Shown here piece after piece: positions 7,211 to 7,958 of a stretch of DNA of 7,958 nucleotides. Within the stretch, counting starts at the first letter, position 1. Each line of letters opens with the position of its first letter. The position numbers and the translations under genes were made by a program. This DNA comes from an uncultured bacterium. GTDB taxonomy: Bacteria; Bacteroidota; Bacteroidia; Chitinophagales; CAIODY01. The stretch lies in assembly GCA_903871715.1 (NCBI GenBank), contig CAIQHW010000324.1, positions 1-7,958 on the forward strand. The letters are read 5' to 3'. The notes under the pieces are model-generated. The model saw only the letters and a list, made by a program, of their open reading frames with translations, was not told the DNA's origin and ran no database searches.

Positions 7211-7246
7211 AATCAATCTTAAAAAGAAAAACGAAAATACAATTTG

Positions 7247-7254
7247 TAGCTTTG
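7247..7254 (+). promoter_or_regulatory. -7 promoter element ahead of the sugar transferase
   Basis: TAGCTTTG matches TAnnTTTG exactly and lies 9 bases before the ATG at 7264. No TTTG is present at the expected -33 position (the upstream DNA is A-rich). If used, the transcript would be leaderless or nearly so. An 11-bp palindrome, TACAA-T-TTGTA (7238-7248), overlaps it. The 53-bp region also has to drive the divergent His/Cys gene. Confidence 0.35.
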
Positions 7255-7263
7255 CGCATTGTT

Positions 7264-7957
7264 ATGAATACCCAAAAACCTTTTTATTTTTTTGTTAAAC
7301 GCTGCGTTGATATTTTACTTTCGCTGATAGTAATTTTAATTTTTGCGCCGCTTTTAATTCCTATTATCATTGCCTTGAAATTCACTGCTGAAGGCAAAAT
7401 TTGGTATGGGCAAGAACGTGTTGGTTACAAAAACAAGCATTTTAAAATTTGGAAATTTGCCACCATGTTGCAAAATTCGCCTAACATGGGCACGGGCGAT
7501 ATTACGCTTCGCAACGACCCACGAGTAACACCTGTTGGCAAATATTTACGGATGACCAAGCTGAATGAATTACCACAAGTATTTAATGTTTTGTTTGGCG
7601 ACATGAGTTTGGTTGGCCCCCCGACCATTGATGCCTGTGAGTTTTGAATATTATCCAAAGCAGGTGCAAGATGTAGTTTATAACAGCGTTCCAGGCATTA
7701 CGGGCATTGGTTCGTTGGTATTTCGCGATGAAGAAAAGTTGGTGAGTGAACAAACTGAAATGAGCCACAGAGATTTTTATCGATATCGAATTTATCCTTA
7801 CAAAGGCGAATTGGAAATGTGGTATCAATCTCATAAAAATTTATGGACAGATTTTATAATTATTTTTTTAACCGCTTATTCTATTCTTATCAAGAAGAAT
7901 AATTTGGTGTATAAAATCTTTAGACATTTGCCTACATCTCCATTTCAAAAAAAGTAA
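7264..7957 (+). pseudogene. Bacterial sugar transferase (undecaprenyl-phosphate phosphoglycosyl transferase), split by a +1 frameshift
   Basis: Family: monotopic phosphoglycosyl transferases (PglC/WcaJ catalytic domain), which start surface-polysaccharide or glycan synthesis by moving a sugar-1-phosphate from a UDP-sugar to undecaprenyl phosphate at the inner membrane. Visible: KRCVDILLS (12-20) entering a hydrophobic membrane hairpin (to about 39), GQERVGYKNKHFKIWKFATM (49-68), NDPRVTPVGKYLR (84-96), TKLNELPQVFNVLFGDMSLVGP (98-119). The first frame then reads PTIDACEF and stops at 7645-7647. The second frame resumes exactly with RPLMPVSFEYYPKQ and runs through VPGITG and PYKGELEMWY to a TAA at 7955-7957. 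Removing one C from the C6 run at 7617-7622 restores GPRPLMP and a protein of about 230 residues. The start is the ATG at 7264; the TTG at 7252 is unlikely because it lies in the -7 element. Asn101-Glu102 replaces the usual Asp-Glu catalytic pair. Confidence 0.9.
7617..7622 (+). repeat. C6 homopolymer at the frameshift point
   Basis: Six consecutive C in AT-rich coding DNA. Five would encode the conserved Gly-Pro-Arg-Pro of the sugar transferase in frame; the sixth shifts the frame by +1 and leads to a stop eight codons after the last correct residue. Confidence 0.95.
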
Positions 7958-7958
7958 A

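Noticed and set aside
7252..7263. TTG at 7252 as the start of the sugar transferase
   Set aside because: It lies inside the TAGCTTTG promoter-like element, and the ATG four codons on gives the usual short N-terminus before KRCVD.

Overview
The window looks like chromosomal DNA of a member of the Bacteroidota. It is AT-rich, Shine-Dalgarno signals are weak or absent, and two intergenic regions carry promoter-like sites of the TTTG-N19-TAnnTTTG type. The gene families also fit: a lipoprotein form of the TamA outer-membrane assembly protein, a TonB-dependent receptor with an N-terminal carboxypeptidase-regulatory-like domain, and a sugar transferase with the KFATM/NELPQ motif variants. The genus cannot be told from this sequence.

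Left part (1-1051, + strand): the last 54 codons of a family 2 glycosyltransferase overlap, by ATGA, an extended short-chain dehydrogenase/reductase (SDR, NAD-dependent epimerase/dehydratase family). They look like a translationally coupled pair for surface-sugar or lipid-linked sugar metabolism. Six bases later a convergent gene begins.

Middle (1058-4264): tamL (- strand) and a SpoU/TrmH-type RNA 2'-O-methyltransferase (+ strand) diverge from start codons that share two bases (CATG), so there is no intergenic space at all. The methyltransferase is followed by a tRNA-Ser(GGA) gene on the opposite strand, which has its own recognisable promoter.

Right part (4308-7210, - strand): a large TonB-dependent receptor resembling the ZnuD-type zinc receptors is preceded by a small secreted His/Cys-rich protein that appears to start at TTG. 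The 98-bp gap between them holds a candidate promoter whose spacer contains a 13-bp palindrome. This is a plausible metal-responsive uptake module, though the substrate is inferred.

Far right (7264-7957, + strand): a membrane phosphoglycosyl transferase of the bacterial sugar transferase family, split by one extra C in a C6 run exactly within the conserved GPRP motif. This is either a sequencing error, a recent null mutation, or a slippage switch for polysaccharide synthesis.

There are no CRISPR arrays, insertion sequences, prophage genes or rRNAs. Nearly all the DNA is coding; the longest gap is about 160 bp and contains the tRNA. I see no clearly new multi-gene system. The points most worth checking are the frameshift, the His/Cys protein with its receptor and operator, and the start-to-start overlap.
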